From NCBI RefSeq assembly GCF_014649375.1, contig NZ_BMSX01000039.1:1-64000 (forward strand): a stretch of 64,000 nt of DNA, in the 5' to 3' direction. Made by a program: the position numbers and the translations under genes. Positions 56,770 through 64,000 of the stretch are shown here, in pieces. Source of the stretch: Streptomyces aurantiogriseus. Lineage in GTDB: Bacteria; Actinomycetota; Actinomycetes; Streptomycetales; Streptomycetaceae. The notes under the pieces were generated by a model. The model had not been told where the DNA came from. It did not search any database and worked only from the letters and a program-made list of their open reading frames with translations. Position 1 is the first letter of the stretch. Each line of letters opens with the position of its first letter.

Positions 56770-59235
56770 ATGGCATTCAATCACTTACCGGCAGGCGTGC
56801 ACGACGCCTTGGCTCCATTGTCCGTCACGCCAGTGACACACTCGGTGCCGATGGCCAAGAATCACCGATCCGATCGACCCCCGGCACAGCCCGCGCCCCG
56901 CCTGTCGCCGGGCGCGCTCCTGGACCGGCTCGCCCCGGGAGAGAACCGGGCGTCGCGCATCACTCATACGGAGCACTTGCCCCCACGTGAGGGCCGCCAT
57001 GCCGTCTGGCCCGACCGGATCCGCAGCGAGGTCGTCGCAGCCGTCCAGGCCTGCGGCATCCAGCACCCCTGGGCCCACCAGGCGCGCGCCGCCGAGCACG
57101 CCCTGGACGGCAACTCGGTGGTCGTCGCGACGGGCACGGCGTCCGGCAAGTCCCTGGCGTACCTCGTGCCGGTGCTCTCCACGCTCCTCGACGGCTCCGA
57201 AGCGCCGAACGGCCGCGGCGCCACCGCGCTCTACCTCGCACCCACCAAGGCCCTTGCGGCGGACCAGTGTCGATCCGTGAAGGAACTTTCACACCCGCTG
57301 GGCACGGCGGTACGCCCGGCCGTCTACGACGGCGACACCCCGTTCGAGGAACGCGAGTGGATCCGCCAGTACGCCAACTACGTCCTCACCAACCCGGACA
57401 TGCTGCACCGCGGCATCCTCCCGTCCCACCCTCGCTGGTCCTCCTTCCTGAAGTCGCTGAAGTACGTCGTCATCGACGAGTGCCACACCTACCGCGGCGT
57501 CTTCGGCTCCCACGTCGCCCAGGTGCTGCGCCGGCTGCGCCGCCTGTGCGCCCGCTACGGCTCCTCCCCCGTCTTCCTGCTGGCCTCCGCGACGGCGGCC
57601 GAGCCCGCGGTGGCCGCCGGCCGTCTCACCGGCCTGCCGGTGGTCGAGGTCGCCGACGACGCCTCCCCACGCGGTGAACTGGTGTTCGCCCTCTGGGAGC
57701 CGCCACTCACCGAGATACAGGGCGAGAAGGGCGCCCCCGTCCGCCGCACTGCCACCGCGGAAACCGCGGACCTGCTCACCGACCTCGCCGTCCAGGGCGT
57801 GCGCACGGTCGCCTTCGTCCGCTCCCGGCGCGGCGCCGAGCTGATCTCGGTGATCGCCCAGGAGCGCCTCGCCGAGATCGACCGCTCCCTCGCCCGGCGT
57901 GTCGCGGCCTACCGGGGCGGCTACCTCCCCGAGGAGCGCCGTGCCCTGGAGCAGGCCCTGCACTCCGGCGAACTCCTCGGCCTGGCCGCCACGACCGCCC
58001 TCGAACTCGGCATCGACGTGTCGGGCCTGGACGCCGTCCTGATCGCCGGCTACCCGGGCACGCGCGCCTCCCTGTGGCAGCAGGCCGGCCGGGCGGGACG
58101 GTCCGGACAGGGCGCCCTCGCCGTCCTGATCGCCCGCGACGACCCCCTGGACACCTTCCTCGTCCACCACCCCGAGGCCCTGTTCGACCGGCCCGTGGAG
58201 TCGACGGTCCTCGACCCCGACAACCCCTACGTCCTCGCCCCGCACCTGTGCGCGGCCGCCGCCGAGCTTCCGCTGACGGAGGAGGACGTGGAGCTGTTCG
58301 GCCCCGAGACCGAGGGACTGCTGCCGCAACTGGAGGCCGCGAAGCTGCTCCGCCGCCGGACGAGGGCCTGGCACTGGACGCGCCGGGAGAGGGCCGCCGA
58401 CCTCACCGACATCCGCGGCGAGGGCGGCCGGCCGGTCCAGATCGTCGAGGAGGGGACGGGCCGCCTGCTCGGCACGGTCGACGAGGGCGCCGCCCACGCG
58501 ACCGTCCACGAGGGTGCCGTCCACCTGCACCAGGGCCGCACGTACCTGGTGCGGTCACTGGACCTGGACGACTCCGTCGCCCTGGTCGAGGAGGCCAACC
58601 CGCCGTATTCGACGGTCGCCCGTGACACGACGTCGATCTCCGTCCTGGAGACGGACGTCGAAGTCCCCTGGGGCGACGGCCGCCTGTGCTACGGCTCCGT
58701 CGAGGTCACCAACCAAGTGGTCTCCTTCCTGCGTCGGCGTGTCATCACCGGTGAAGTACTGGGCGAGTCGAAGCTCGACCTCCCTCCTCGTACGCTGCGC
58801 ACACGCGCCGTGTGGTGGACGGTCACCGAGGACCAGCTGGACGCCGCGCGGATCGATCCGGAGATCCTCGGCGGCGCCCTGCACGCCGCCGAACACGCGT
58901 CGATCGGCCTGCTGCCCCTCTTCGCGACCTGCGACCGCTGGGACATCGGCGGCGTGTCGATCCCCCTGCACCCCGACACCCTCCTCCCGACGGTCTTCGT
59001 CTACGACGGCCATCCCGGCGGCGCGGGCTTCGCGGAGCGCGCCTTCCACACCGCCCGCCCCTGGCTGACCGCCACCCGCCAGGCCATCGCCTCCTGCGAG
59101 TGCGACGCCGGCTGCCCGTCCTGCATCCAGTCCCCCAAGTGCGGCAACGGCAACGACCCGCTGCACAAGAAGGGGGCGGTGCGGCTCCTCACGGAACTGC
59201 TGCGGGGCGCGCCGGACGAGAAGCCGGTGGAGTAG
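56770..59235 (+). CDS. DEAD/DEAH-box DNA helicase, MrfA/SftH type
   Basis: An 821-residue superfamily 2 helicase. Walker A is ATGTASGKS near residue 120. The DEAH-box variant is VIDECHTYRGVFGSH near 236, followed by LASATAAEP (motif III) and the HrpA-like C-terminal helicase motifs TTALELGIDVSGLDAVLIAG and QQAGRAGRSGQG. A DUF1998-type C-terminus carries a four-Cys site: CECDAGCPSCIQSPKCGN. This layout matches MrfA of Bacillus and SftH of mycobacteria, 3'-5' helicases involved in repair of mitomycin C damage. Start ATG 56770 (MAFNHLPAGVH) is the usual one in the genus. It is divergent from bldG. Confidence 0.92.
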   Translation: MAFNHLPAGVHDALAPLSVTPVTHSVPMAKNHRSDRPPAQPAPRLSPGALLDRLAPGENRASRITHTEHLPPREGRHAVWPDRIRSEVVAAVQACGIQHPWAHQARAAEHALDGNSVVVATGTASGKSLAYLVPVLSTLLDGSEAPNGRGATALYLAPTKALAADQCRSVKELSHPLGTAVRPAVYDGDTPFEEREWIRQYANYVLTNPDMLHRGILPSHPRWSSFLKSLKYVVIDECHTYRGVFGSHVAQVLRRLRRLCARYGSSPVFLLASATAAEPAVAAGRLTGLPVVEVADDASPRGELVFALWEPPLTEIQGEKGAPVRRTATAETADLLTDLAVQGVRTVAFVRSRRGAELISVIAQERLAEIDRSLARRVAAYRGGYLPEERRALEQALHSGELLGLAATTALELGIDVSGLDAVLIAGYPGTRASLWQQAGRAGRSGQGALAVLIARDDPLDTFLVHHPEALFDRPVESTVLDPDNPYVLAPHLCAAAAELPLTEEDVELFGPETEGLLPQLEAAKLLRRRTRAWHWTRRERAADLTDIRGEGGRPVQIVEEGTGRLLGTVDEGAAHATVHEGAVHLHQGRTYLVRSLDLDDSVALVEEANPPYSTVARDTTSISVLETDVEVPWGDGRLCYGSVEVTNQVVSFLRRRVITGEVLGESKLDLPPRTLRTRAVWWTVTEDQLDAARIDPEILGGALHAAEHASIGLLPLFATCDRWDIGGVSIPLHPDTLLPTVFVYDGHPGGAGFAERAFHTARPWLTATRQAIASCECDAGCPSCIQSPKCGNGNDPLHKKGAVRLLTELLRGAPDEKPVE

Positions 59236-59256
59236 CCGAGAGGGCAGGGGAGCACC

Positions 59257-59724
59257 TCAACCGGAAGGTGGAGGGGCAGATGCCGGTGACGGTGGCACGC
59301 CCGGAGGAGAAGCCGGGGGAAGCGACTCCGGCGCCACCGGCCCCGCCGGCCCCGCCCGCGCCCTGACCTCCGCCGCGAACGGCCCCCGCCCTGACGCCGC
59401 CGTCACGTCCGAGATCTCCCCCACGACCGCGCACCGCACCAGCCGCGCCCCCTGTGCCCGGGCCACCCGCTCCGCCCGGGCACAGGCCGCCGTGGCCCCG
59501 TCCGTCCAGTGGTCCGCGGCCGCGAGTGCCGCGAGGTCCGCACCGCCGGCCGCGCGATGCCGGGCCAGGACGGCCTGCCCGAGGGCGAGCACGACCCCGA
59601 ACACCACGCACAGCACGGCGATCGCCCCCAGGGTCCAGACGGTGGCGGAGCCGCGGTCGGAGCCCCGACGGCGGCTCACGCCCCCGACACGGCCTGTCCC
59701 GAGCCTGCCTCGACGCCCTCTCAC
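59257..59724 (-). CDS. TadE-like pilus protein, Rv3654c family
   Basis: A 155-residue protein. GSATVWTLGAIAVLCVVFGV is the TadE-like N-terminal hydrophobic segment, followed by LGQAVLARHRAAGGADLAAL, then a variable domain with two cysteines (AACARAERVA, RLVRCAVVGE). The tail is Pro/Ala-rich. It is the last gene of the Tad pilus operon and overlaps the upstream TadE gene by 4 bp. It probably makes a minor pseudopilin. Codons are heavily GC-biased like its neighbours. Confidence 0.88.
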   Translation of the reverse strand: MRGRRGRLGTGRVGGVSRRRGSDRGSATVWTLGAIAVLCVVFGVVLALGQAVLARHRAAGGADLAALAAADHWTDGATAACARAERVARAQGARLVRCAVVGEISDVTAASGRGPFAAEVRARAGPAGPVAPESLPPASPPGVPPSPASAPPPSG

Positions 59725-60071
59725 GGGCCCACCTCCCCATCCTCAGCCGCCGCCACGGCCTCCTCCCGCACCTCGAACGGCAGCCCCCGCAGCACCGGCG
59801 GCTTGGCCACGACCACCACCCGGACCTGGTCGCCCTCCCGGCTGACCGTCACCCGCGCCCCGCGCGGCGCCGTCGCCCGGGTCACCTCGACCACGGCGTC
59901 GGCCGGGTCCTGCCGGGCCGCGGCCCGGGCGCCGGTCCTCGCGGCGTCCACGCACTGGATCTGAGCCGCCATGACGAGCAGCCCCCACACCAGCGCCATC
60001 GCGAACGCCACCAGCACCGGCAGCACCACGGCCGACTCCGCCGTCACGAACCCCCGGTCCGCACCCCGCAT
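59721..60071 (-). CDS. TadE-family minor pilin
   Basis: A 116-residue pseudopilin: GFVTAESAVVLPVLVAFAMA is the TadE N-terminal motif with the processing-like Glu, followed by AQIQCVDAARTGARAAARQD. A soluble domain of about 60 residues with ARVTVSREGDQVRVVVVAK follows. ATG 60071 is used; 60095 is a possible alternative start. It overlaps the next gene by 4 bp and lies 10 bp after the DUF4244 pilin gene. Confidence 0.9.
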   Translation of the reverse strand: MRGADRGFVTAESAVVLPVLVAFAMALVWGLLVMAAQIQCVDAARTGARAAARQDPADAVVEVTRATAPRGARVTVSREGDQVRVVVVAKPPVLRGLPFEVREEAVAAAEDGEVGP

Positions 60072-60081
60072 CCACCGGCGC

Positions 60082-60291
60082 TCACGTCCGCACACTGAGC
60101 GCCCGCTTCACGATGGCCTGCAACTCCGCGGTGACCGTCCCACTCGTCACCACCTTGTAGAGGATCACGGCGAAGGCCACCGCCGCGACGATTCCCATCG
60201 CGTACTCGGACGTCACCATCCCCGCGTCCCTCCGCGCCGCACGCACCCTGCACACCAGGGCGCGCAACCGCGCCCGTACCGCCTTGCTCAT
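60082..60291 (-). CDS. DUF4244 Flp-type major pilin
   Basis: A 69-residue prepilin. A basic leader (MSKAVRARLRALVCRVRAAR) is followed by a cleavage-like site and the hydrophobic helix GMVTSEYAMGIVAAVAFAVI, where the Glu after TS is the fifth-position type conserved in Flp pilins. The C-terminus is a short amphipathic helix. It should polymerise as the main pilus subunit. GGGGG lies just before the start, and upstream is an unusual A-rich leader. Confidence 0.9.
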   Translation of the reverse strand: MSKAVRARLRALVCRVRAARRDAGMVTSEYAMGIVAAVAFAVILYKVVTSGTVTAELQAIVKRALSVRT

Positions 60292-60512
60292 CTCAACCCC
60301 CGTGAGGTTCGATCCCGTTGATTCCGCCGGGCTTATCGGTTCTTGAATGGTTCTGTTGTTCGAGTTGGTGCTGCTGGTCCGTTTTGCTCCTCTGGTTCCT
60401 CCTTTTTCTGTCGGTCCTCGTGTTTCTGTCGCTCTGATGACCAGTCGGGCCTGTTGATCTCGCTATCGGCCGGCCCGCCGCACGTCCGACGGCAGCCCCG
60501 CTCACTGCACCC
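60292..60512 (-). promoter_or_regulatory. A-rich leader/promoter region of the pilin gene
   Basis: A 221-bp gap. On the coding (minus) strand about 60330-60450 is very rich in A and G and poor in T (for example ACAGAAAAAGGAGGAACC, CAAAACGGACC, CAACTCGAACAACAGAACC). This is far from the local base composition and cannot fold strongly. It most likely is an unstructured 5' leader with its promoter toward 60450-60510. No stable hairpin and no convincing gene are visible. Confidence 0.55.
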
Positions 60513-61298
60513 TCATGGCCCACCCCCTCCCAGCGCCCCACCCGCCAAGCCGATCACGACGGGCGCGATACCCACCGCGATGAAGGCGGGCAGGAAGCAC
60601 AGCCCCACCGGTGCGGTGACCATGACGGCCGCCCGCCGGGCGCGAGCCGTCCCCGCGCGCGCCCACTCGGCGCGGGCGTCGGCGGCGAGCCGGGCGACCG
60701 GGCCGGCCGCCGGAAGCCCCGAGACATCGGCCCGCTCCAGGAGCCGAGCCAGGGAGGCCGCCCCCGGCACCTCGGCCAACCTCCGCCAGGCGGTGCCCGG
60801 TTCGCCGCCCAGTCGCACCTCCGCGGCACCGCGCGCCAGCCCTTCCCCGACGGGACCGCCCAGGGCCTCGCCCACCGCCTGCGCCGCGATCACCGGGCCG
60901 GCGCCCGCCGCGATGCACGCTGCCAGCAGGTCGGCGCCGAGGGGGAGTTGCCGGGCCGCGACACGTGCGTCCGCCTCGCTCATGGCGTCGGCCGCCCGCT
61001 GCCGCCGGCGCCACTGCCCCATCACCCCCGCGCCGACCAGCCCCAGGGCGACACCGACGAGGCCACCGCCCACGGCCCATCCGGCGCACACCACCGCCAC
61101 CTCCGGCAGCCACCGCCGCACCACCTCCCGCACGCTGGGCCGCGCGGTGTCCGACATCGCCGACAGGGCCAGCAACTCGGCGAGCCGCTGTCGCGTCCTG
61201 CGCCGACGCCGCACCCCCTCCAGCCACCGCACCAGCCACACCAGGAGCAGCGTGATCCCCACAGCCACCCCCAGCCTGTGGACAACTTCCGCACTCAT
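60513..61298 (-). CDS. TadC-like type II secretion F-domain protein
   Basis: A 261-residue membrane protein. After an N-terminal helix (VGITLLLVWLVRWLEG) there is a pair of helices (VAVVCAGWAVGGGLVGVALG), then the T2SSF domain (QLPLGADLLAACIAAGAGPV, then ARLLERADVSGLPAAGPVAR) and a C-terminal membrane helix (PVGLCFLPAFIAVGIAPVVI). It forms the inner-membrane platform of the Tad pilus together with the TadB-like protein. Start 61298 (MSAEVVHRLG) has GGAGG upstream. Confidence 0.9.
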   Translation of the reverse strand: MSAEVVHRLGVAVGITLLLVWLVRWLEGVRRRRRTRQRLAELLALSAMSDTARPSVREVVRRWLPEVAVVCAGWAVGGGLVGVALGLVGAGVMGQWRRRQRAADAMSEADARVAARQLPLGADLLAACIAAGAGPVIAAQAVGEALGGPVGEGLARGAAEVRLGGEPGTAWRRLAEVPGAASLARLLERADVSGLPAAGPVARLAADARAEWARAGTARARRAAVMVTAPVGLCFLPAFIAVGIAPVVIGLAGGALGGGGP

Positions 61299-61385
61299 TC
61301 CGCCTCCGTTTCCCGCACCGCGCCGCGCACGGTCCGCCTGAACGGCCGTCCACCCGCTCCCCACCTCACATCGCCTCCGTCTCTG

Positions 61386-61455
61386 CACACCTGACGGCCC
61401 GCCGCCTCACACCTCCTCCGCACACCTGACGGCCCGCCGCCTCACACCTCCTCCG
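61386..61455. repeat. 35-bp tandem duplication at the TadB gene 3' end
   Basis: A 35-bp unit, beginning CACACCTGACGGCCCGCCGC, is present twice head to tail (61386-61420 and 61421-61455). The second copy contains the last codons and stop of the TadB-like gene, so the gene tail has been duplicated into the 143-bp gap before the TadC-like gene. Confidence 0.9.
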
Positions 61456-62311
61456 CACTCCGGACGATCCGTACCGCCCACCACGTCCCGACCCCCTCCA
61501 GCACCCCACCGACCAGCAGGCACCCCCACCCCGCCCCGGTGTGCAGCAGGACATGCAGCGGGTCGGCGCCGAGCGCGGTCCCCAAGGCCAGGCCCAGGAC
61601 CGGCAGCCCGGCGAGCATCACCGCCGTCGAGCGAGCTCCCGCCAACTGGGCACGCAGGTCGGCCCGCTGGTCCCGCTCCGCCCGCAGCGCCCCTTCGAGC
61701 CGGTCGAGTCCGGCGGCCAGACCCGCGCCCTGGTCCACGGCCACCCGCCAGCACGCGGCAAGCCCGAGCAGTCCGTCGGCCCCCGGTTGCCGCGCCGCGG
61801 TCGCGAGCTCGCCGGGCACGTCCCCGCCGAACCGTGCCGCCGCCAGCACCGCCGCCTGCGCCGCCCCCAGCCCTCCGGAGTCGCAGGCGGCCCGCTGCAG
61901 CGCCTCGCCGGGCTGTCGGCCCGCACGCACCTCCCCGGCGAGCGCCGCGCACAGCGCGATCACGGCGTCGCCCCGGCGCTCCGCCGCCCGCCGAGCCTCG
62001 CGGGCCAGCCGCACCCGGCGCATGAGGGGCACTCCGGCCGCCCCCGCGACGACCGGCAGCACCGAGGCGCCCAGCACCGCCAGGGCCAGTCCGACGACCG
62101 GCGCCCACCACTCGGGGCGCCACCGCCCACGGATCCTCCGCAACTCGTCGGCCAGGTCCTGCCACGACGGGGGCCCCATGCCGACCGTTCCGCCTCCGGC
62201 CAGCAGCAACTGTGCCCGCCGGGCCCCGGAGTGTGGTCCGCCGAGCAGCCAGATCGCGGCCCCGGTACAGACCGCGGCCGCGGCCATCGGCGCCTCACGC
62301 ATCACACTCAT
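61442..62311 (-). CDS. TadB-like type II secretion F-domain protein
   Basis: A 289-residue membrane protein with helices near WWAPVVGLALAVLGASVLPV, a T2SSF domain (AALAGEVRAGRQPGEALQRA, then WRVAVDQGAGLAAGLDRLEG) and a C-terminal pair of helices (TAVMLAGLPVLGLALGTALG, GCLLVGGVLEGVGTWWAVRI). Start 62311 (MSVMREAPMA) has GGAGG upstream. It overlaps the end of the TadA gene by 17 bp, so translation is coupled. Confidence 0.9.
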   Translation of the reverse strand: MSVMREAPMAAAAVCTGAAIWLLGGPHSGARRAQLLLAGGGTVGMGPPSWQDLADELRRIRGRWRPEWWAPVVGLALAVLGASVLPVVAGAAGVPLMRRVRLAREARRAAERRGDAVIALCAALAGEVRAGRQPGEALQRAACDSGGLGAAQAAVLAAARFGGDVPGELATAARQPGADGLLGLAACWRVAVDQGAGLAAGLDRLEGALRAERDQRADLRAQLAGARSTAVMLAGLPVLGLALGTALGADPLHVLLHTGAGWGCLLVGGVLEGVGTWWAVRIVRSAEEV

Positions 62312-63503
62312 CTCCGCCTCCGCACCCCTCACCTCGCAGCAACTCCCGCAGTCGCTCCCACCCGCGCTCGCGGGTGAACGCCTCCGCCTGCCACCGCAGC
62401 GCCGGCACCGTCCGCACCAGCCCGGACGGATCCCGCTCCAGCACGTGCACCTCGGCGATCCGCCGCCGCCCGGCCGGGTCGCGCACGAGGTGCAGCACCA
62501 CCGACAGGGCGGCCGCCAACTGGCTGTGCAGCGCCGCACGGTCGAGCCCGGCCGCCGTGCCGAGCGCCTCCAGACGGGCGGGCACATCCGCGGCGGCGTT
62601 GGCGTGGACCGTCCCGCAGCCGCCTTCGTGGCCCGTGTTGAGCGCGGCCAGCAGATGGACGACCTCGGGGCCGCGCACCTCGCCCACGACCAGCCGGTCC
62701 GGCCGCATCCGCAGCGCCTGCCGGACCAGGTCCTCGAGCGTCACGAGGCCCGCTCCCTCCTGGTTGGCGGGTCTGGTCTCCAGCCGGACGACGTGCGGAT
62801 GATCGGGCCGCAGCTCCGCCGAGTCCTCCGCGAGCACAATCCGCTCCCCCGGCCCGACCAGCCCCAGCAGGGCGCTGAGCAGGGTCGTCTTGCCGCTGCC
62901 GGTGCCACCGCTGACCAGGAAGGACAGCCGGGCTCGCAGCAGGGCCCGCAGCACCTGGTCCCCGCCCGGCGGGGCCGTGCCCGCAGCCACGAGCTCGTCG
63001 AGCGTGAACGCCCGCGGCCGTACCACCCGCAGTGACAGACAGGTGCAGCCGACGGCGACCGGAGGCAGCACCGCATGCAGCCGCGTACCGTCGGGCAGCC
63101 GCGCGTCGGCCCACGGCCGGGCGTCGTCCAGGCGCCGTCCGGCCACTGCGGCCAGCCGCTGCGCCAGGCGTCGTACGGCGGCCGCGTCCGGGAAGGAGAC
63201 CGTGGTCAGTTCCAGGCCGCCGCCGCGGTCGACCCAGACCCGGTCCGGGGCGGACACCAGCACGTCGGTCACCGAAGGGTCGGCGAGGAGCGGCTCCAGG
63301 GGCCCGCTGCCCACCAGCTCGGACCGCAGTTGCTCGGCGGCGCCGAGGACCTCCGCGTCCCCGAGAACGCGCCCCTGTTCCCGCAGCGCCTGCGCCACGC
63401 GCGCGGGCGTCGGCTCGGCACCGCTCTCCGCGAGCCACTGCCGTACGCCGTCGAGCAGCGCTCCCGTTCCCCTCGGCCGTGCGTGCCCGGGCATCGTGTT
63501 CAT
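62295..63503 (-). CDS. tadA: TadA-type secretion/pilus assembly ATPase
   Basis: A 402-residue ATPase (GspE/VirB11 class) that powers pilus extension. Motifs present: Walker A SGGTGSGKTTLL, Asp box RIVLAEDSAELRPDHPHVVR, Walker B region ALRMRPDRLVVGEVRGPEVV, and the His box ALNTGHEGGCGTVHANAA. The N-terminal domain reads ADPSVTDVLVSAPDRVWVDR. The start could be 63503 or the in-frame ATG three codons on. It overlaps the upstream ssd-like gene by 4 bp. Confidence 0.92.
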   Translation of the reverse strand: MNTMPGHARPRGTGALLDGVRQWLAESGAEPTPARVAQALREQGRVLGDAEVLGAAEQLRSELVGSGPLEPLLADPSVTDVLVSAPDRVWVDRGGGLELTTVSFPDAAAVRRLAQRLAAVAGRRLDDARPWADARLPDGTRLHAVLPPVAVGCTCLSLRVVRPRAFTLDELVAAGTAPPGGDQVLRALLRARLSFLVSGGTGSGKTTLLSALLGLVGPGERIVLAEDSAELRPDHPHVVRLETRPANQEGAGLVTLEDLVRQALRMRPDRLVVGEVRGPEVVHLLAALNTGHEGGCGTVHANAAADVPARLEALGTAAGLDRAALHSQLAAALSVVLHLVRDPAGRRRIAEVHVLERDPSGLVRTVPALRWQAEAFTRERGWERLRELLRGEGCGGGDECDA

Positions 63504-64000
63504 ACGCCACCCGCCTCGACCAGCGCCCGCTCCCAGAACTCCTTGCAGAAGCGGGCGAGGGGCCCGCGCGCGGCGGCGCCGGGCGGTGCCTTGCCGCCGT
63601 CCGGGCGCAGCAGGCCCGACTCGACGGGCACCTCACCGACCAGTGGCAGGCCGAGCAGCCGGGCCACCTCGCGGTCGTCGAGACCGGGCGCGTACGGCCC
63701 GCGCACCGCCACCCGCACGTCGCTCAGGACCATGCCGACGGCGGAGGACACCCGTCCGGCCGCCGCGACGGCGCGCAGTTCGGCGGGAACCACGAGGAGC
63801 CCGACGTCGATCTGGGCGAGCGCCTCGGCTACGCCGTCGTCGACGCGACGCGGCAGGTCGACGATCACCGTCCCGCCCCGGCGCCGGGCCGCTGCCAGTA
63901 CCGCGCGCACGGCCTGGGCCGGGATGGCGACGCAGTCGCCGCGGTCCCAGCTGAGCACCCGCAGCTGGTGCAGCTCGGGCAGCGACTCCTCCAGCGCACC
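63500..64000 (-). CDS. Septum-site-determining Ssd/CpaE-like protein (partial)
   Basis: The C-terminal 166 residues only; the gene continues past the right end of the window. The part visible has MinD/CpaE-like features: LPELHQLRVLSWDRGDC, then GGTVIVDLPRRVDDGVAEAL and LLVVPAELRAVAAA, followed by a degenerate C-terminus GLPLVGEVPVESGLL. Such a protein is the first gene of Tad clusters in Streptomyces and mycobacteria (Rv3660c), where it has been tied to septum placement and pilus positioning. The Walker A part lies outside the window. Confidence 0.85.
   Translation of the reverse strand, partial: GALEESLPELHQLRVLSWDRGDCVAIPAQAVRAVLAAARRRGGTVIVDLPRRVDDGVAEALAQIDVGLLVVPAELRAVAAAGRVSSAVGMVLSDVRVAVRGPYAPGLDDREVARLLGLPLVGEVPVESGLLRPDGGKAPPGAAARGPLARFCKEFWERALVEAGGV

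Noticed and set aside
60293..60541. A short open frame in the pilin leader
   Set aside because: It encodes an unusual Gln/Asn/Arg/Thr-rich peptide that reflects the A-rich leader and has no ribosome site; better read as untranslated.

Overview
The window is typical Streptomyces chromosome. It has very high GC, strong GC bias at third codon positions, GTG and TTG starts with GGAGG-type ribosome sites, and genes that are hallmarks of the genus: bldG with its partner kinase-like gene, a whiJ-type cluster, an AfsR-like SARP regulator, an MFS-dTMP kinase fusion and a topoisomerase I with a lysine/alanine tail. There are no rRNA genes or CRISPR arrays. One tRNA (Thr-CGT) is present.

Layout. 1-9.6 kb: a DUF4232 lipoprotein, 750 bp of repeat-rich DNA, a DUF2786 gene, a decayed S41 protease remnant, a HTH/Clp-N regulator with an operator-covered and apparently leaderless promoter, a short family-A DNA polymerase, and a 1211-residue SARP/NB-ARC/TPR regulator. 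9.6-14.2 kb: a glycosyltransferase, an Rpn-type nuclease, a whiJ-type triad (ATPase, HTH-DUF5753, DUF397) and an unknown gene. 14.3-26.5 kb: a divergent pair of giant export-associated proteins. One is an RHS/YD-repeat polymorphic toxin with a ricin-type lectin insert, a Hint domain and a C-terminal deaminase-like domain; the other is an FG-GAP repeat protein with a membrane anchor. 26.6-32 kb: an ABC transporter divergent from a NarL-type two-component system, then a membrane protein.

33.2-37.5 kb is a graveyard of mobile DNA next to tRNA-Thr. It holds two tandem immunity-like genes downstream of a truncated, frameshifted toxin gene, two fragments of actinomycete integrative-element integrases, and an internally deleted IS5-type element. 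That element has 27-bp terminal inverted repeats and apparently carries a DUF6221 passenger gene. The part of the region around 33.2-34.5 kb is visibly less GC-rich than its surroundings.

37.6-64 kb is conserved core: a secreted tripeptidyl-aminopeptidase-like lipoprotein, holB, the MFS-tmk fusion, topA, a small membrane protein, a Ser/Thr kinase with an extracellular Cys-rich sensor, a methyltransferase, a lipoprotein, the H+-pumping pyrophosphatase hppA, the anti-sigma-like kinase and bldG, a divergent MrfA-like helicase, and a Tad/Flp pilus operon. The pilus operon runs leftward from ssd and tadA through two TadB/C proteins to a DUF4244 pilin and two TadE-like pseudopilins, and leaves the window at the right end.

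The most interesting signals are the paired palindromes over the HTH/Clp-N promoter, the RHS deaminase locus with its unknown neighbour, the toxin-immunity remnant, the passenger-carrying IS derivative, and several unexplained intergenic tandem repeats.
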